Shown here: positions 26,650 through 35,889 of the stretch, one piece after another | How the letters are laid out: the number at the start of each line of letters is the position of its first letter | Numbering within the stretch: the first letter of the stretch is position 1 | Origin: Salinarimonas sp052380005 | GTDB taxonomy: Bacteria; Pseudomonadota; Alphaproteobacteria; Rhizobiales; Beijerinckiaceae | DNA length: 64,000 bases | Strand: one strand, 5' to 3' | NCBI GenBank assembly: GCA_052380005.1 | Contig: JBQTCJ010000010.1 | Program-made: the position numbers and the translations under genes | Notes under the pieces: model-generated | The model's input: only the letters and a program-made list of their open reading frames with translations | What the model was told of the DNA's origin: nothing | Database searches by the model: none

Positions 26650-27548
26650 CGATAGTGTACCCGCCGCTCGAGGATGCGGAACTGGGCGAGCGTGAGCGTC
26701 AGCACGAAGGCGAAGAACACCATCGTGATGGCGCTGGCGTACCCCGCCTTGAAGTAGACGAAGCCCTCCCGGTAGAGCGCGTAGACGAGCGTGTCGGAGG
26801 CGAAGGCGGGGCCGCCGTCGGTGAGCGTCGCCACCGTCTCGAAGACGCGGAAGGATTGCGTCGCCGTGATCACCGCGACGAAAAGGGTCGTGGGCCCGAG
26901 CATCGGCCAGGTCACGGTCCAGAACCGCTCCCACGGCCGCTCGGCGCCGTCCACCGCGGCGGCGTCGTAGAGGTGCTGCGGGATCGCCGCGAGGCCGGCG
27001 AGGAACAGCACCATGTTGTAGCCGATCGTCTGCCAGATCCCGATCGCGGCGAGCGTGTAGAGCACGAGCGAGCGATCCGAGAGCAGGTCCTGGCGCGGGA
27101 AGCCGAGGCTGCTCAGCGCGGCGTTGAAGAGCCCGATCGAGGGATGCAGCAGCATCTGCCAGGCGAGCGCCATGGCCACCAGCGTCGCGGCGACGGGCAG
27201 GAAGTAGGCCGCGCGCAGGATGCTCGAGAGCGTGCGCGACCACGTCGCCATCTCGTGGAGCGCGATCGCGACGAGAAGGGCGAGCCCCATGGAGAAGGGG
27301 ATCACCACGGCGACGTAGATCAGCGTGTTGGTGACCGCCCGCCGGCCGATCGGGTCCGTGAACAGCGTGACGTAGTTGCCGAGGCCGATCCAGCGGAAGG
27401 AGCGGGCGCCGAACTGGTAGTCGGTGAAGGATAGCACCGCCACGATCAGCACGGGCACGAAGATCAGCACGATCATCATCAGCGTCGCCGGGCCGGCGAG
27501 CCAGAAATTCGTGAGCGCCTCGCGGCGGGAGCGCGTGAGGAGCCTCAT
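26646..27548 (-). CDS. ABC importer permease (UgpA/MalF type)
   Basis: A 300-residue inner-membrane permease with six predicted helices and an EAA loop (LYDAAAVDGAERPWERFWTV), then TWPMLGPTTLFV. It pairs with the following permease. It overlaps both the ATPase gene upstream and the permease gene downstream by 4 bases, so the operon order ATPase, permease, permease, binding protein is translationally coupled. Confidence 0.88.
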   Translation of the reverse strand: MRLLTRSRREALTNFWLAGPATLMMIVLIFVPVLIVAVLSFTDYQFGARSFRWIGLGNYVTLFTDPIGRRAVTNTLIYVAVVIPFSMGLALLVAIALHEMATWSRTLSSILRAAYFLPVAATLVAMALAWQMLLHPSIGLFNAALSSLGFPRQDLLSDRSLVLYTLAAIGIWQTIGYNMVLFLAGLAAIPQHLYDAAAVDGAERPWERFWTVTWPMLGPTTLFVAVITATQSFRVFETVATLTDGGPAFASDTLVYALYREGFVYFKAGYASAITMVFFAFVLTLTLAQFRILERRVHYR

Positions 27549-28669
27549 GCCGCCGCCCTCTCGAGGCCGAGCGGCAGGCGCGCGCCGCTCTCGGCGTCGA
27601 AGACGTGGACGTGGCGCGCCTCGAAGCCGAGCGCGATCTCCGCACCCGCGGCGGGGGGCGCCCAGTCCGCCGGGGCGAGCGCCCGCACCGACGTGCCGTC
27701 GGCTGCGCGCAGGTGGAGCAGCGTCTCGGCACCGAGATACTCCACCGCCTCGAGCCGCGCGCGAACGGCGCCATGCTCGGTCGGGACGAGGTGCTCCGGG
27801 CGGATGCCGATCACCGCGCGCGCCGGCGGCGCCGCGCCGCGGGGGCGCCAGCCGGCGAAGGGGCCGGAGACCGCGCCGGCGGCGAGCGACACCTCGACGA
27901 GGTTGATCGGCTGCGCGCCGATGAAGGCGGCGACCGGGCGGCTCGCGGGGCGCTCGTAGAGGTCGCGCGGGGCGCCGAGCTGGGCGATGCGGCCCTCGAG
28001 CACCACCGCGACGCGGTCCGACATGCTCATCGCCTCGACCTGATCGTGCGTGACGTAGACGAAGCTCTTGCCGGTGCGCTTGTGGAGCGCGGCGAGCTCC
28101 GCCCGCATCTGCACCCGCAGCGCGGCATCGAGGTTCGACAGCGGCTCGTCCAGCAGGAAGAGCGTGGGATCGCGCACCAGCGCGCGGCCGACCGCGACGC
28201 GCTGCTTCTGCCCGCCCGACAGCTGGCCGGGCTTACGCTCGAGCAGCCCCTCGATGCCGAGCATCTCGGCGATGGCGGAGACGCGCGCCGCGTGCGCCGC
28301 GCGCTTCGCCCGCGCCGAAGGGAGGAGGCGGTGGAGGACGGGCAGGCGCTCCGCCCGCGACATGTGCCGCATGGCGAGCGGCAGCGCGATGTTCTGGGCG
28401 ACCGTCAGGTGCGGATAGAGCGCATAGGACTGGAAGACCATGGCCACGTTGCGCTCGGCGGGCGTCAGCTCGGCGACGTCGCGCCCGTCCATCAGCACGC
28501 GGCCGGAGGTCGGCCGGTCGAGGCCGGCCATGATCCTGAGCGTCGTCGACTTGCCGCAGCCGGACGGGCCGAGCAGCGAGGTGAAGCTGCCCTCGGGCAC
28601 GGCGAGGGAGACGTCGTGGAGTACGGCCGTCTCGCCGAAGCGCCGCGTCACCTCCCGCAGCTCCATCAT
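27545..28669 (-). CDS. ABC importer ATPase (UgpC/MsmK type)
   Basis: A 374-residue ATP-binding protein. Walker A is GPSGCGKST, the signature is LSGGQKQR, Walker B is LFLLDEPLSNLD and the switch His is in THDQVEAM. The C-terminal ~130 residues form the OB-fold/TOBE regulatory domain of CUT1 transporters (VIGIRPEHLV). An insertion of about 20 residues rich in Arg/Ala/Leu between the Q-loop and signature (near LPSARAKRAAHAA) is longer than in MalK/UgpC. It is first in its operon; the region upstream holds the presumed promoter and a REP-like element. Confidence 0.9.
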   Translation of the reverse strand: MMELREVTRRFGETAVLHDVSLAVPEGSFTSLLGPSGCGKSTTLRIMAGLDRPTSGRVLMDGRDVAELTPAERNVAMVFQSYALYPHLTVAQNIALPLAMRHMSRAERLPVLHRLLPSARAKRAAHAARVSAIAEMLGIEGLLERKPGQLSGGQKQRVAVGRALVRDPTLFLLDEPLSNLDAALRVQMRAELAALHKRTGKSFVYVTHDQVEAMSMSDRVAVVLEGRIAQLGAPRDLYERPASRPVAAFIGAQPINLVEVSLAAGAVSGPFAGWRPRGAAPPARAVIGIRPEHLVPTEHGAVRARLEAVEYLGAETLLHLRAADGTSVRALAPADWAPPAAGAEIALGFEARHVHVFDAESGARLPLGLERAAA

Positions 28670-29001
28670 GCCCGAACCCCCGACGTGTCCGTAAACTACC
28701 GGTCAGATACGGGTGTTGGGTGTAAGTTTTATGACGCTGTCGAGGGCGATCTCGAGTGAGGGGCTCGCGAGAGGCCGATGCAGGGCGCCGACGTCCTCCC
28801 CTCTCCCTCGTGGAGAGGGGCCGGGGGTGTGGGGCGTCCAGGATGTGTTCGACAGGAATGCAGCCTGCCGCCGCCCTGAGCGCGCTCCGCATCGGCGTCC
28901 TTATCGTTTTGCACGCCCCCCACCCCCGGCCCCTCCCCACGAGGGGGAGGGGAGAGCGTCGGCGGCCTTCAATCAGGGTTCCACCTCGGTTCCCGCTTCC
29001 C
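28670..29001. other. 332-base intergenic region upstream of the ABC operon
   Basis: No gene is supported here. Close to the ABC operon start lies a weak dyad CCGTA-N14-TACGG (28689-28712), which could be an operator, in a locally AT-richer stretch (28690-28740). The remainder is occupied by a REP-like inverted repeat. The convergent 3' side of the region abuts the LOG-like gene stop at 29002. Confidence 0.4.
28797..28953. repeat. REP/BIME-like element: two 38-base inverted arms, each with an internal hairpin
   Basis: Arm 1 (28797-28834) and arm 2 (28916-28953) are inverted copies differing at only a few positions. Each contains its own palindrome (CCCTCTCCCTCGTGGAGAGGG in arm 1 shortened here to CCTC-TCCCTCGTGG-GAGG type). 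An 81-base spacer separates them. The shape is that of an extragenic palindromic repeat pair located between a promoter region and a convergent gene end. Confidence 0.8.
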
Positions 29002-29661
29002 TCACACGCCGTCGAGCGAGAGGAATCGCCGCGCGAGGCGGTTGCAGACCTCTTCGAGATCCGCGCAGCGGATCGCGCCGTCCACCGCGGGCGCGTCCTC
29101 GAGCGCGAGGACGAGGCGGTCGAAGTGCAGGCCGAAGGAAATCTCGCTCAGTGTGCCGTAGCCGCCGCCCACCGCCACCAGCGCGAACGAGGCGCGGGCG
29201 ATCAGGACGTTGCGCGCGGGGCCGATGCCGGTGGCGATCGGCACGGCGACGAAGGGGTTGGCGGCATCCCACTCCTCGTCGGGCACGAGGCCGATCGGTC
29301 GTCCGCCGGCCTCGAGGTTGCCGCGGCAGACGGCTTCCATGACGCCATTCTTGCCGCCGCACAGGAGCTGGAGGCCCATCCGCGCGAGGTGCGCGCCCAG
29401 CGCGGCGGCGGTCTCGACCTGGCGGTCGGTCGCGACCTTGGGGCCGATGACGCCCACCGGCAGGGCACGCACGGGGGAGGCCCGGTGCAGTGCCGCGCAG
29501 GCGTCGGCGGGCGTGAGATCGGCGGCGTCGGGGCGCGGGTCCGCGCAGGCTTCCCAGCGCAGCGCCCACGGATCGAAGGCTTCGCCCGGGCGTGTCAGCC
29601 GCCGGGTGCGCGAGCACAGGCGAAGCGTCGTTTCCCGAGCGTCTCGCGGCGTCGTCCCCAT
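29002..29661 (-). CDS. LOG/SLOG-like Rossmann protein (TIGR00725-like)
   Basis: A 219-residue protein. The C-terminal ~160 residues show the SLOG pattern: GVIGPKVATDRQ, then LLCGGKNGVMEAVCRG (GG-x-x-G-x-M-E-A), GGRPIGLVPDEE, and VAVGGGYGTLSEISFG (GGG-x-G-T-x-x-E). Related proteins are nucleotide or nucleoside-phosphate binding; some cleave cytokinin ribotides. This subgroup has no established activity. An N-terminal ~60-residue extension is unusual and lacks an obvious domain. It is divergent from the DeoR-type regulator gene, with a 105-base gap. Confidence 0.75.
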   Translation of the reverse strand: MGTTPRDARETTLRLCSRTRRLTRPGEAFDPWALRWEACADPRPDAADLTPADACAALHRASPVRALPVGVIGPKVATDRQVETAAALGAHLARMGLQLLCGGKNGVMEAVCRGNLEAGGRPIGLVPDEEWDAANPFVAVPIATGIGPARNVLIARASFALVAVGGGYGTLSEISFGLHFDRLVLALEDAPAVDGAIRCADLEEVCNRLARRFLSLDGV

Positions 29662-29766
29662 CCGATTCTCCCTCTCGCCTCCCGGATGCCCGCCTCCGGC
29701 CGGGATCGCCTTTTGACATCAGCGGCACGCGATGTAAATAATCTTCCAGACACGGGGAGCGCGCGC

Positions 29767-30543
29767 ATGGACACCATCGAGCCTGTCGAGGACGGCGCCA
29801 CGACGCGTCAGCGCGAGATCCTCGCGCTCGTCGAGGCGCGCGGCTTCGTCACCATCGAGGACCTCGCCCGCCAGTTCGACGTCTCCGCCCAGACCATCCG
29901 CCGCGACATCATCCGGCTCGACGAGCGCGGCGTGCTCCAGCGCTTCCACGGCGGCGCCGGGCTGTCGGAGGCGCGCCGCCGTCCGGCCTATGCCGAGAAG
30001 CAGGCGATCCACGTCGCCGCCAAGGAGCGCATCGGCGCGCGTGCCGCGGCCGAGGTGCCGCGCGCAGCGGCTGTGTTCATCGACGTCGGGACCACCGCGG
30101 AGGCGGCGGCGCGGGCGCTCGCGACGCGCGCCGATTGCCGGGTGTTCACGAGCAGCCTCGCTGTGGCGGCGATCCTCGGCGGCGCGCGCGACGGGCCGGA
30201 CGTGCGCGTGCTCGGCGGCCAGCTGCGGGGGCCGGACGGATCGCTCGTCGGCGCGGAGGCGCTCGAGGCGCTCGCACGGCTGCGCCTCGACGTGGCGCTC
30301 GTCGGCTGCTCGGGGTTCGACTCCGACGGCGCGCCGCTCGACTTCGACCCCGACAAGGTGGCGTTGAAGCGCCTCGCCGTGGAACGCGCCCGCGAGGCGC
30401 TCGTCCTCGCCGACGCGACCAAGTTCGCCCGCGAGGCCCTGATGCGCATCGCGCCCGCGCAGGCCTTCCTCGCCCTCGTCACCGATCGCACGCCGGAAGG
30501 CGCGCTCGCGGAGGCTTTCTCGGGCCGCGTGCGGCTCGCCTGA
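29767..30543 (+). CDS. DeoR/GlpR-family transcriptional regulator
   Basis: A 258-residue regulator. The N-terminal HTH (about residues 14-66) has the DeoR signature ARQFDVSAQTIRRDIIRLDE, and the C-terminal sugar-phosphate sensor domain has VFIDVGTTAEAAARAL and VFTSSLAVAAIL. GlpR members respond to glycerol-3-phosphate. A CUT1 importer of the glycerol-phosphate/sugar class sits about 1.1 kb away, so regulation of that importer is a reasonable inference. The ATG at 29767 is preceded by an AT-rich stretch. It converges on amn, with stops 4 bases apart. Confidence 0.85.
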   Translation: MDTIEPVEDGATTRQREILALVEARGFVTIEDLARQFDVSAQTIRRDIIRLDERGVLQRFHGGAGLSEARRRPAYAEKQAIHVAAKERIGARAAAEVPRAAAVFIDVGTTAEAAARALATRADCRVFTSSLAVAAILGGARDGPDVRVLGGQLRGPDGSLVGAEALEALARLRLDVALVGCSGFDSDGAPLDFDPDKVALKRLAVERAREALVLADATKFAREALMRIAPAQAFLALVTDRTPEGALAEAFSGRVRLA

Positions 30544-30547
30544 GGCG

Positions 30548-32056
30548 TCAGCGGAAGGGCGGCTCGTCGAAGGACCGAAGCTTGCGCGAATGCAGCGCGG
30601 TCTTCTGCCCGCGCAGGATGTCGAGGGCGGCGAGACCGATCATCAGGTGCTCGCCCACGGCCCGCTGGTAGAAGGCGGACGCCGCGCCCGGCAGCTTGAT
30701 CTCGCCGTGCAGCGGCTTGTCGGAGACGCACAAGAGCGTGCCGTAGGGCACGCGCAGGCGGTAGCCCTGCGCGGCGATGGTGCCGCTCTCCATGTCGATG
30801 GCGATGGCGCGCGAGAGGTTGAAGCGGCGTCGCTCCTGCGTCCAGCGCAGCTCCCAGTTCCGGTCGTCGTTGGTGACGACGGTGCCGGTGCGCAGCCGGC
30901 GCTTGAGCATCTCGCCGGCCTCGCCGGTCACCCGCGCGGCGGCCTCCTGGAGCGCGATCTGCACCTCGGCGAGCGCCGGGATCGGCACCTCCGGCGGCAC
31001 CAGCGCGTCGAGGATGTGGTCCTGGCGCAGGTAGGCGTGGGCGAGCACGTAGTCGCCGATCGTCTGCGACTGGCGCAGCCCGCCGCAATGGCCGACCATC
31101 AGCCAGCAATGCGGGCGCAGCACCGCGAGGTGATCGCAGATGGTCTTGGCGTTCGAGGGACCGACGCCGATGTTCACCAGCGTCACACCGTGGCCGTCCT
31201 CCCGCGCGAGATGGTAGGCCGGCATCTGGTAGCGGTGCCAGGGCGAGCGCGTCATCAGGCTCTCGGCTCCCTCGGACGCGGCGTCCGCACGCTCGACCAC
31301 GATTCCGCCCGGCAGCGAAAGGCGCGTGTAGGGGCTGCCGTCGCGGGCGAGCTCGCCGAGGCCCCACTGCACGAACTGATCGACGTAGCGATGGTAGTTC
31401 GTCAGCAGGATCCAGGGCTGCACGGCCCGCCAGTCCGAGCCGGTGTAGTGCACGAGCCGGCGCAGGGAGTAGTCCACCCGCACGGCGTCGAAGAGCGCCA
31501 GCGGGCGCGCGGGCGCGTCGTCGATGTCCCACAGGCCGTCGGCGATCTCGTCGCCCACCTCGGCGAGCGCCGGCGTCGGGAAGTGCTGGGCGAGGTCGCT
31601 CGCCGTGACGACGCCGTGGGAGAGCTCGTCTCCGCGCTCGAGCACGTAGGGGTAGGGGATCTCCTGCTCGGAGAGCCCGACCTCGAGGCGCACGCCGTAC
31701 TCGGAGACGAGCGGACGCAGCTGCTCGAGCAGGTAGGTGCGGAACTGGGCCGGATGCGTGAGCGTGGTTTCGTAGAGGCCGGTCGCCTGCAGCTTGGCGT
31801 AGGCACGCTCCGTGCGTGGCGGCGCGCCGTCGCCGGCATGCGTCACGCGCAGGAGCGGATAGCGGAAGCGGGTACGCTCCTCGGGCGTCGGCGGTGCGCC
31901 GCCGTGGACGAAGCGGGCCACAGCCTCGCGCAGCGCGTCCGCCGCGCCGTCGTAGAGCGCGCCGAGCCGTGCCACGGCGTCCTCGGCGCTGGCGCAGGCC
32001 TCGATCTGCGGCGCGCTGGTCGATCCAGCCTGCGCCCCGGTCCTCGCCTCGGCCAT
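30548..32056 (-). CDS. amn: AMP nucleosidase
   Basis: A 502-residue protein with the two-domain layout of AMP nucleosidase: an N-terminal AMN domain (about residues 40-200) and a C-terminal nucleoside-phosphorylase-like domain. Conserved pieces are NIGVGPSNAKTICDHLA, WLMVGHCGGLR, TNDDRNWELR and AIDMESGTIAAQGYR. It hydrolyses AMP to adenine and ribose-5-phosphate and helps control the adenylate pool. Length is normal. Divergent from trmO (176-base gap). Confidence 0.92.
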   Translation of the reverse strand: MAEARTGAQAGSTSAPQIEACASAEDAVARLGALYDGAADALREAVARFVHGGAPPTPEERTRFRYPLLRVTHAGDGAPPRTERAYAKLQATGLYETTLTHPAQFRTYLLEQLRPLVSEYGVRLEVGLSEQEIPYPYVLERGDELSHGVVTASDLAQHFPTPALAEVGDEIADGLWDIDDAPARPLALFDAVRVDYSLRRLVHYTGSDWRAVQPWILLTNYHRYVDQFVQWGLGELARDGSPYTRLSLPGGIVVERADAASEGAESLMTRSPWHRYQMPAYHLAREDGHGVTLVNIGVGPSNAKTICDHLAVLRPHCWLMVGHCGGLRQSQTIGDYVLAHAYLRQDHILDALVPPEVPIPALAEVQIALQEAAARVTGEAGEMLKRRLRTGTVVTNDDRNWELRWTQERRRFNLSRAIAIDMESGTIAAQGYRLRVPYGTLLCVSDKPLHGEIKLPGAASAFYQRAVGEHLMIGLAALDILRGQKTALHSRKLRSFDEPPFR

Positions 32057-32232
32057 GTTCCCCTCCGCATCTCGCGCCGGCGCCCGCCGGCCTCGTGCCG
32101 CGCGACGGGGAGGATGCGTCGATCCTCTTGTCACCGCGTCCCGCGTCGTCCCTTGTGGCAAGGCCCGGCGACGGGCGCAAGACGGGGGCGAGACGCACCC
32201 GAGCCGGGCGCGAGGCACAAGGGAGATCGGCC

Positions 32233-32796
32233 GTGAGCGCGAGGAACGAGGAAGCGGGGGCGCAGCGCGAGTCGAACGACGAGCGGGGCGCGCGGCGCCC
32301 CGGCGAGGTGGCGGTCGCGCTCCCGGAGCGCACCGATGCGGGCGTCTACTTCATCGGGCGCATCCGCACGCCCTGGACGCGGCGGGAGGACTGCCCGAAG
32401 AACCCCGCGGCCTCGGACGCGCCGTGCACGATCGCCCTCGATCCGGGCTTCGCTGCCGGGCTCGCCGAGCTCGACACCTTCTCGCACCTGATCGTGCTCT
32501 ACTGGATGGACCGGGCCGCGCGCGATCTCGTGGTCCAGCGCCCGCGCAGCCACGGCGCGCCGCGTGGCGTCTTCGCCCTGCGCTCGCCGGCGCGGCCGAA
32601 CCCGATCGCCCTCTCGTGCGTCCGGCTCGAGCGGATCGACGGCGCGGATCTCCACGTCCGCGGGCTCGATTGCGTGGATGGCACACCTCTGATCGATATC
32701 AAGCCGTACCTGCCTAGTATCGATTCCCATCCCGATGCCAGCTTCGGTTGGAAAAGTGCGGTCACTTCGACGAGGGAACACGGGAACCCGAGCTGA
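32233..32796 (+). CDS. trmO: tRNA (t6A37)-methyltransferase TrmO
   Basis: A 187-residue protein of the TsaA/TrmO family. The beta-barrel domain includes IGRIRTPWTRREDCPKN, LAELDTFSHLIVLYWMD, the segment SPARPNPIALS and DIKPYLPSID. TrmO uses SAM to methylate N6-threonylcarbamoyladenosine at position 37 of tRNA-Thr. The GTG start has a GGAGA site upstream. The first ~30 residues are a disordered Glu/Arg-rich extension. It is divergent from amn. Confidence 0.85.
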   Translation: MSARNEEAGAQRESNDERGARRPGEVAVALPERTDAGVYFIGRIRTPWTRREDCPKNPAASDAPCTIALDPGFAAGLAELDTFSHLIVLYWMDRAARDLVVQRPRSHGAPRGVFALRSPARPNPIALSCVRLERIDGADLHVRGLDCVDGTPLIDIKPYLPSIDSHPDASFGWKSAVTSTREHGNPS

Positions 32797-32900
32797 GGCG
32801 CGGTTTTTCTCCCGTCAATAACCAACATAAAACCTTTTGACCGGCAGGATCGACCTCGGATGGGCGTCTCCACGCTGGGAGCGCTCCAACAGGGGTGGTC

Positions 32901-35867
32901 ATGGTTCCGTTTCCGGCGAACGAAGCCGAAAGGCTCGCGGCCGTCAGGGCACTGCGCATCCTCGACACCGACGCGGAGGTGATCTTCGACGCGGCCTGTC
33001 GCACGGCGGCGCGGCTCGTCGGGACGCCGATAGCGCTCGTCACGATCGTCGACGAGCACCGGCAATGGTTCAAGGCGCATCAAGGAATCGACCTGCGCGA
33101 GACCCCACGGGAGATCTCCTTCTGCGCACACACGATCCTCTCCGACGCGCCGCTCGTCGTCGAGGACACGACCGCCGATCCGCGCTTTCGCGGCAACCCG
33201 CTCGTCGAAGGCGAGCCCGGCGTGCGCTTCTACGCAGCGGTGCCTCTCGTCCTCGAGCCCTCCGTCCGCGTCGGCACCGTCTGCGTCATCGACACCCGCC
33301 CGCGTACCCTCTCCGCCGACGCGCTCGTCGCGCTGAAGGACTGCGCCGCGATCCTGGTCGAGGCCCTTCGCACACGGCGCAAGGAGGAGGAGGCGGGACG
33401 CGACGCGCGCATCGCTGCCGCCGAGGCACGCTACCGGGCGCTCGCCGAGGCGCTGCCGCACAAGGTCTGGATCACCGACGCGGACGGTCGCACGGTCTAC
33501 GAGAACGCGCGACTGCGGGAGTATCACGGCGGCGAGCTGGGCTCGCTCGCCGCGCGCGTCGCCCTGCGCCACCCCGACGACGATGCGCGTCTGACCCAGA
33601 TGCGCGCGGACGCGATCGCGTCGGGCTCGTTCGTGGAGACGGAGGGGCGCCTGCGCCGCCACGACGGCGTCTATCGCTGGCAGCGCCTGACGCTGAGCCC
33701 GATCCGGCGCGAGTCGGACGGCGCCGTCGCCGAGTGGCTCGCCGCCTCGCTCGACATCGACGACATCCTGCGCGACCGCGAGCGGCTCGCGCGCACGACG
33801 GAGCTGCTCGAGCTCGCGCTCGAGGCCGGCGGCGCCGGCTGGTTCGAGCGCGACGTCGCCTCGGGCTCGTCGCGGATCTCGCGCGAGAGCAAGCGTCTGC
33901 TGGGATTGCCGGACGATGCGCCCGACACGCTGACGGGCGACGCCTTCCAGGCGCTCATGCACCCCGACGACCATGATCGCGTCCTGCGGGCCCGCACCGC
34001 CGCGCTCGCCACGGGACGTTCCTACGCGACGGAGTTCCGCGTGCGCCTGCCGAGCGGCCGGACGCGCTGGATCATGGCGGTTGGACGCCCCAGCCGCGAT
34101 CCCGACTGCGGAGCCGAGCGGGTCCTCGGCCTCAACATCGACATCACCGACCGCAAGCTCGTCGAGGACGCGATGCGCCGCTCGGAGTCCCGGCTGCGGG
34201 CGAGCGAGGAGCGGCTCGCCTACGCGCTCGAGGCGACGAACGAGGGGATCTGGGACTGGGACGTGCGCACCGGCGACGGCTGGCACAGCGAGCGCTGGGC
34301 CCAGATGCTCGGCTATCGCCGCGACGAGGTGGCCCCTCACGTCTCGAGCTGGCAGGCGCTGATCCATCCGGAGGACCGCGACGCTGTCGCGGCGCGCCTG
34401 TCCGAGCACCTCGAGGGCACGACCGCGCTCTACGCGAGCGAGCACCGCGTGCGCCACAAGGACGGCACCTGGCGCTGGATCCTCGACCGGGGCAAGGTCG
34501 TCTCCCGCGACGGCGCCGGCCGGGCGATGCGCATGGTGGGCACCCACACCGACATCACCGACCGCAAGGAAGCGGAGCATCGCGCCGAGCGCATCGCCCG
34601 GCACGACGTCCTCACCGACCTCCCCAATCGCGCTCATTTCCGCGAGCGCCTGGACGAGGCGCTGGAGGCGGCCGCGAAGACGGACGAGAGCGTCGCGCTC
34701 GTGTGCATCGACATCGACCGCTTCAAGGCCGTCAACGACACGCTCGGCCATCCGGTCGGCGACGCGCTGCTCAAGGCGGTGGCGGGCCGGATCGTGGGGC
34801 AGGTTCGCGCGAGCGACGTCGTCGCCCGGCTCGGCGGGGACGAGTTCGCCGTGCTCCAGATCGGCGCGCAGCAGCCCGAGGCCGCCCGCTCGCTGGCGCA
34901 GCGCATCTCGCAGGCCTTCGCGACGCCGGTCTCCATCGCGGGCCGCGATCTCTCGGTGGGGCTGAGCATCGGGGTCGCCGTGGCGCCGCACGACGGCAGG
35001 GACGCGGACCAGCTCTTCAAGAGCGCCGATCTCGCGCTCTACCGCGCCAAGGGCGAGGGGCGCTCGACGGTGCGCTTCTTCGAGCCGGAGATGGACGCGA
35101 GCGAGCGCGAGCGCCAGGAGCTGGAGATCGATCTGCGCGAGGCGATCGCCCGCGAGGAGCTCGATCTCCACTTCCAGCCGGCGCTCGACCTCGAGACCGG
35201 CGCGATCGCGGGATTCGAGGCGCTGGCGCGCTGGACTCATCCCACCCGGGGGGCGATCCCACCCGACCGCTTCGTGCCGCTCGCGGAGCAGTCGAAGCTC
35301 ATCGCCGAGCTCGGCGAGTTCGTGCTGCGCCGCGCCTGCGCGGTCGCCGCGACCTGGCCGGCGCCGACGCGGGTGGCCGTCAACGTCTCGCCCGCCCAGT
35401 TCGAGAGCGACGATCTCGTCGCCGTGGTCGAGGACGCGCTAGCCCGTTCCGGGCTGCCGGCCGCGCGGCTGGAGCTCGAGATCACCGAGACGGTTCTGAT
35501 CGGCGACGACGCGGCGGTGATGCGCCAGCTTCGGGCGCTGCGTGCGCTCGGCGTGCGCATCGCCCTCGACGATTTCGGCACGGGCTATTCGTCGCTGTCC
35601 TACCTGCGCCGCTTCGCCTTCGACCGTATCAAGATCGACCGGTCCTTCATCCGCGACATGGACGATCCGGACACGGCGGCGATCGTGCGCGCCATCGTCG
35701 GGCTCGGCGCCCGGCTCGGCATCGCCATTACCGCGGAGGGCATCGAGACGCAGGCGCAGCTCGAGCGGGTGCGGGCGGAGGGCTGCGCGGAGGCGCAGGG
35801 CTGGCTGATCGGCCGCCCCGGCACGGCGGAGGCCGCCCGCGCGCGGCTGGCGCAGCGGGCGGCGTGA
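32901..35867 (+). CDS. GAF-PAS-GGDEF-EAL cyclic-di-GMP signalling protein
   Basis: A 988-residue soluble multidomain protein. A GAF domain covers about residues 1-165 (ISFCAHTILSDAPLVVED). Three PAS domains with PAC motifs follow (residues ~170-560; each ends near DI-x-D-R). Then comes a GGDEF domain with intact RLGGDEF (diguanylate cyclase; RxxD inhibition motif not obvious) and an EAL domain with GFEALARW, EITETV and DDFGTGYSS. Both catalytic domains look intact, so it may make or destroy cyclic-di-GMP depending on the GAF/PAS input. The ATG at 32901 has AGGGG 5-9 bases upstream; a GTG two codons earlier is possible. Confidence 0.9.
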   Translation: MVPFPANEAERLAAVRALRILDTDAEVIFDAACRTAARLVGTPIALVTIVDEHRQWFKAHQGIDLRETPREISFCAHTILSDAPLVVEDTTADPRFRGNPLVEGEPGVRFYAAVPLVLEPSVRVGTVCVIDTRPRTLSADALVALKDCAAILVEALRTRRKEEEAGRDARIAAAEARYRALAEALPHKVWITDADGRTVYENARLREYHGGELGSLAARVALRHPDDDARLTQMRADAIASGSFVETEGRLRRHDGVYRWQRLTLSPIRRESDGAVAEWLAASLDIDDILRDRERLARTTELLELALEAGGAGWFERDVASGSSRISRESKRLLGLPDDAPDTLTGDAFQALMHPDDHDRVLRARTAALATGRSYATEFRVRLPSGRTRWIMAVGRPSRDPDCGAERVLGLNIDITDRKLVEDAMRRSESRLRASEERLAYALEATNEGIWDWDVRTGDGWHSERWAQMLGYRRDEVAPHVSSWQALIHPEDRDAVAARLSEHLEGTTALYASEHRVRHKDGTWRWILDRGKVVSRDGAGRAMRMVGTHTDITDRKEAEHRAERIARHDVLTDLPNRAHFRERLDEALEAAAKTDESVALVCIDIDRFKAVNDTLGHPVGDALLKAVAGRIVGQVRASDVVARLGGDEFAVLQIGAQQPEAARSLAQRISQAFATPVSIAGRDLSVGLSIGVAVAPHDGRDADQLFKSADLALYRAKGEGRSTVRFFEPEMDASERERQELEIDLREAIAREELDLHFQPALDLETGAIAGFEALARWTHPTRGAIPPDRFVPLAEQSKLIAELGEFVLRRACAVAATWPAPTRVAVNVSPAQFESDDLVAVVEDALARSGLPAARLELEITETVLIGDDAAVMRQLRALRALGVRIALDDFGTGYSSLSYLRRFAFDRIKIDRSFIRDMDDPDTAAIVRAIVGLGARLGIAITAEGIETQAQLERVRAEGCAEAQGWLIGRPGTAEAARARLAQRAA

Positions 35868-35889
35868 GGGACGGGCGTACGGCCGCGGC

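Noticed and set aside
29002..29661. Lysine decarboxylase
   Set aside because: The GGGxGTxxE motif belongs to LOG/SLOG proteins, which were long misnamed lysine decarboxylases.
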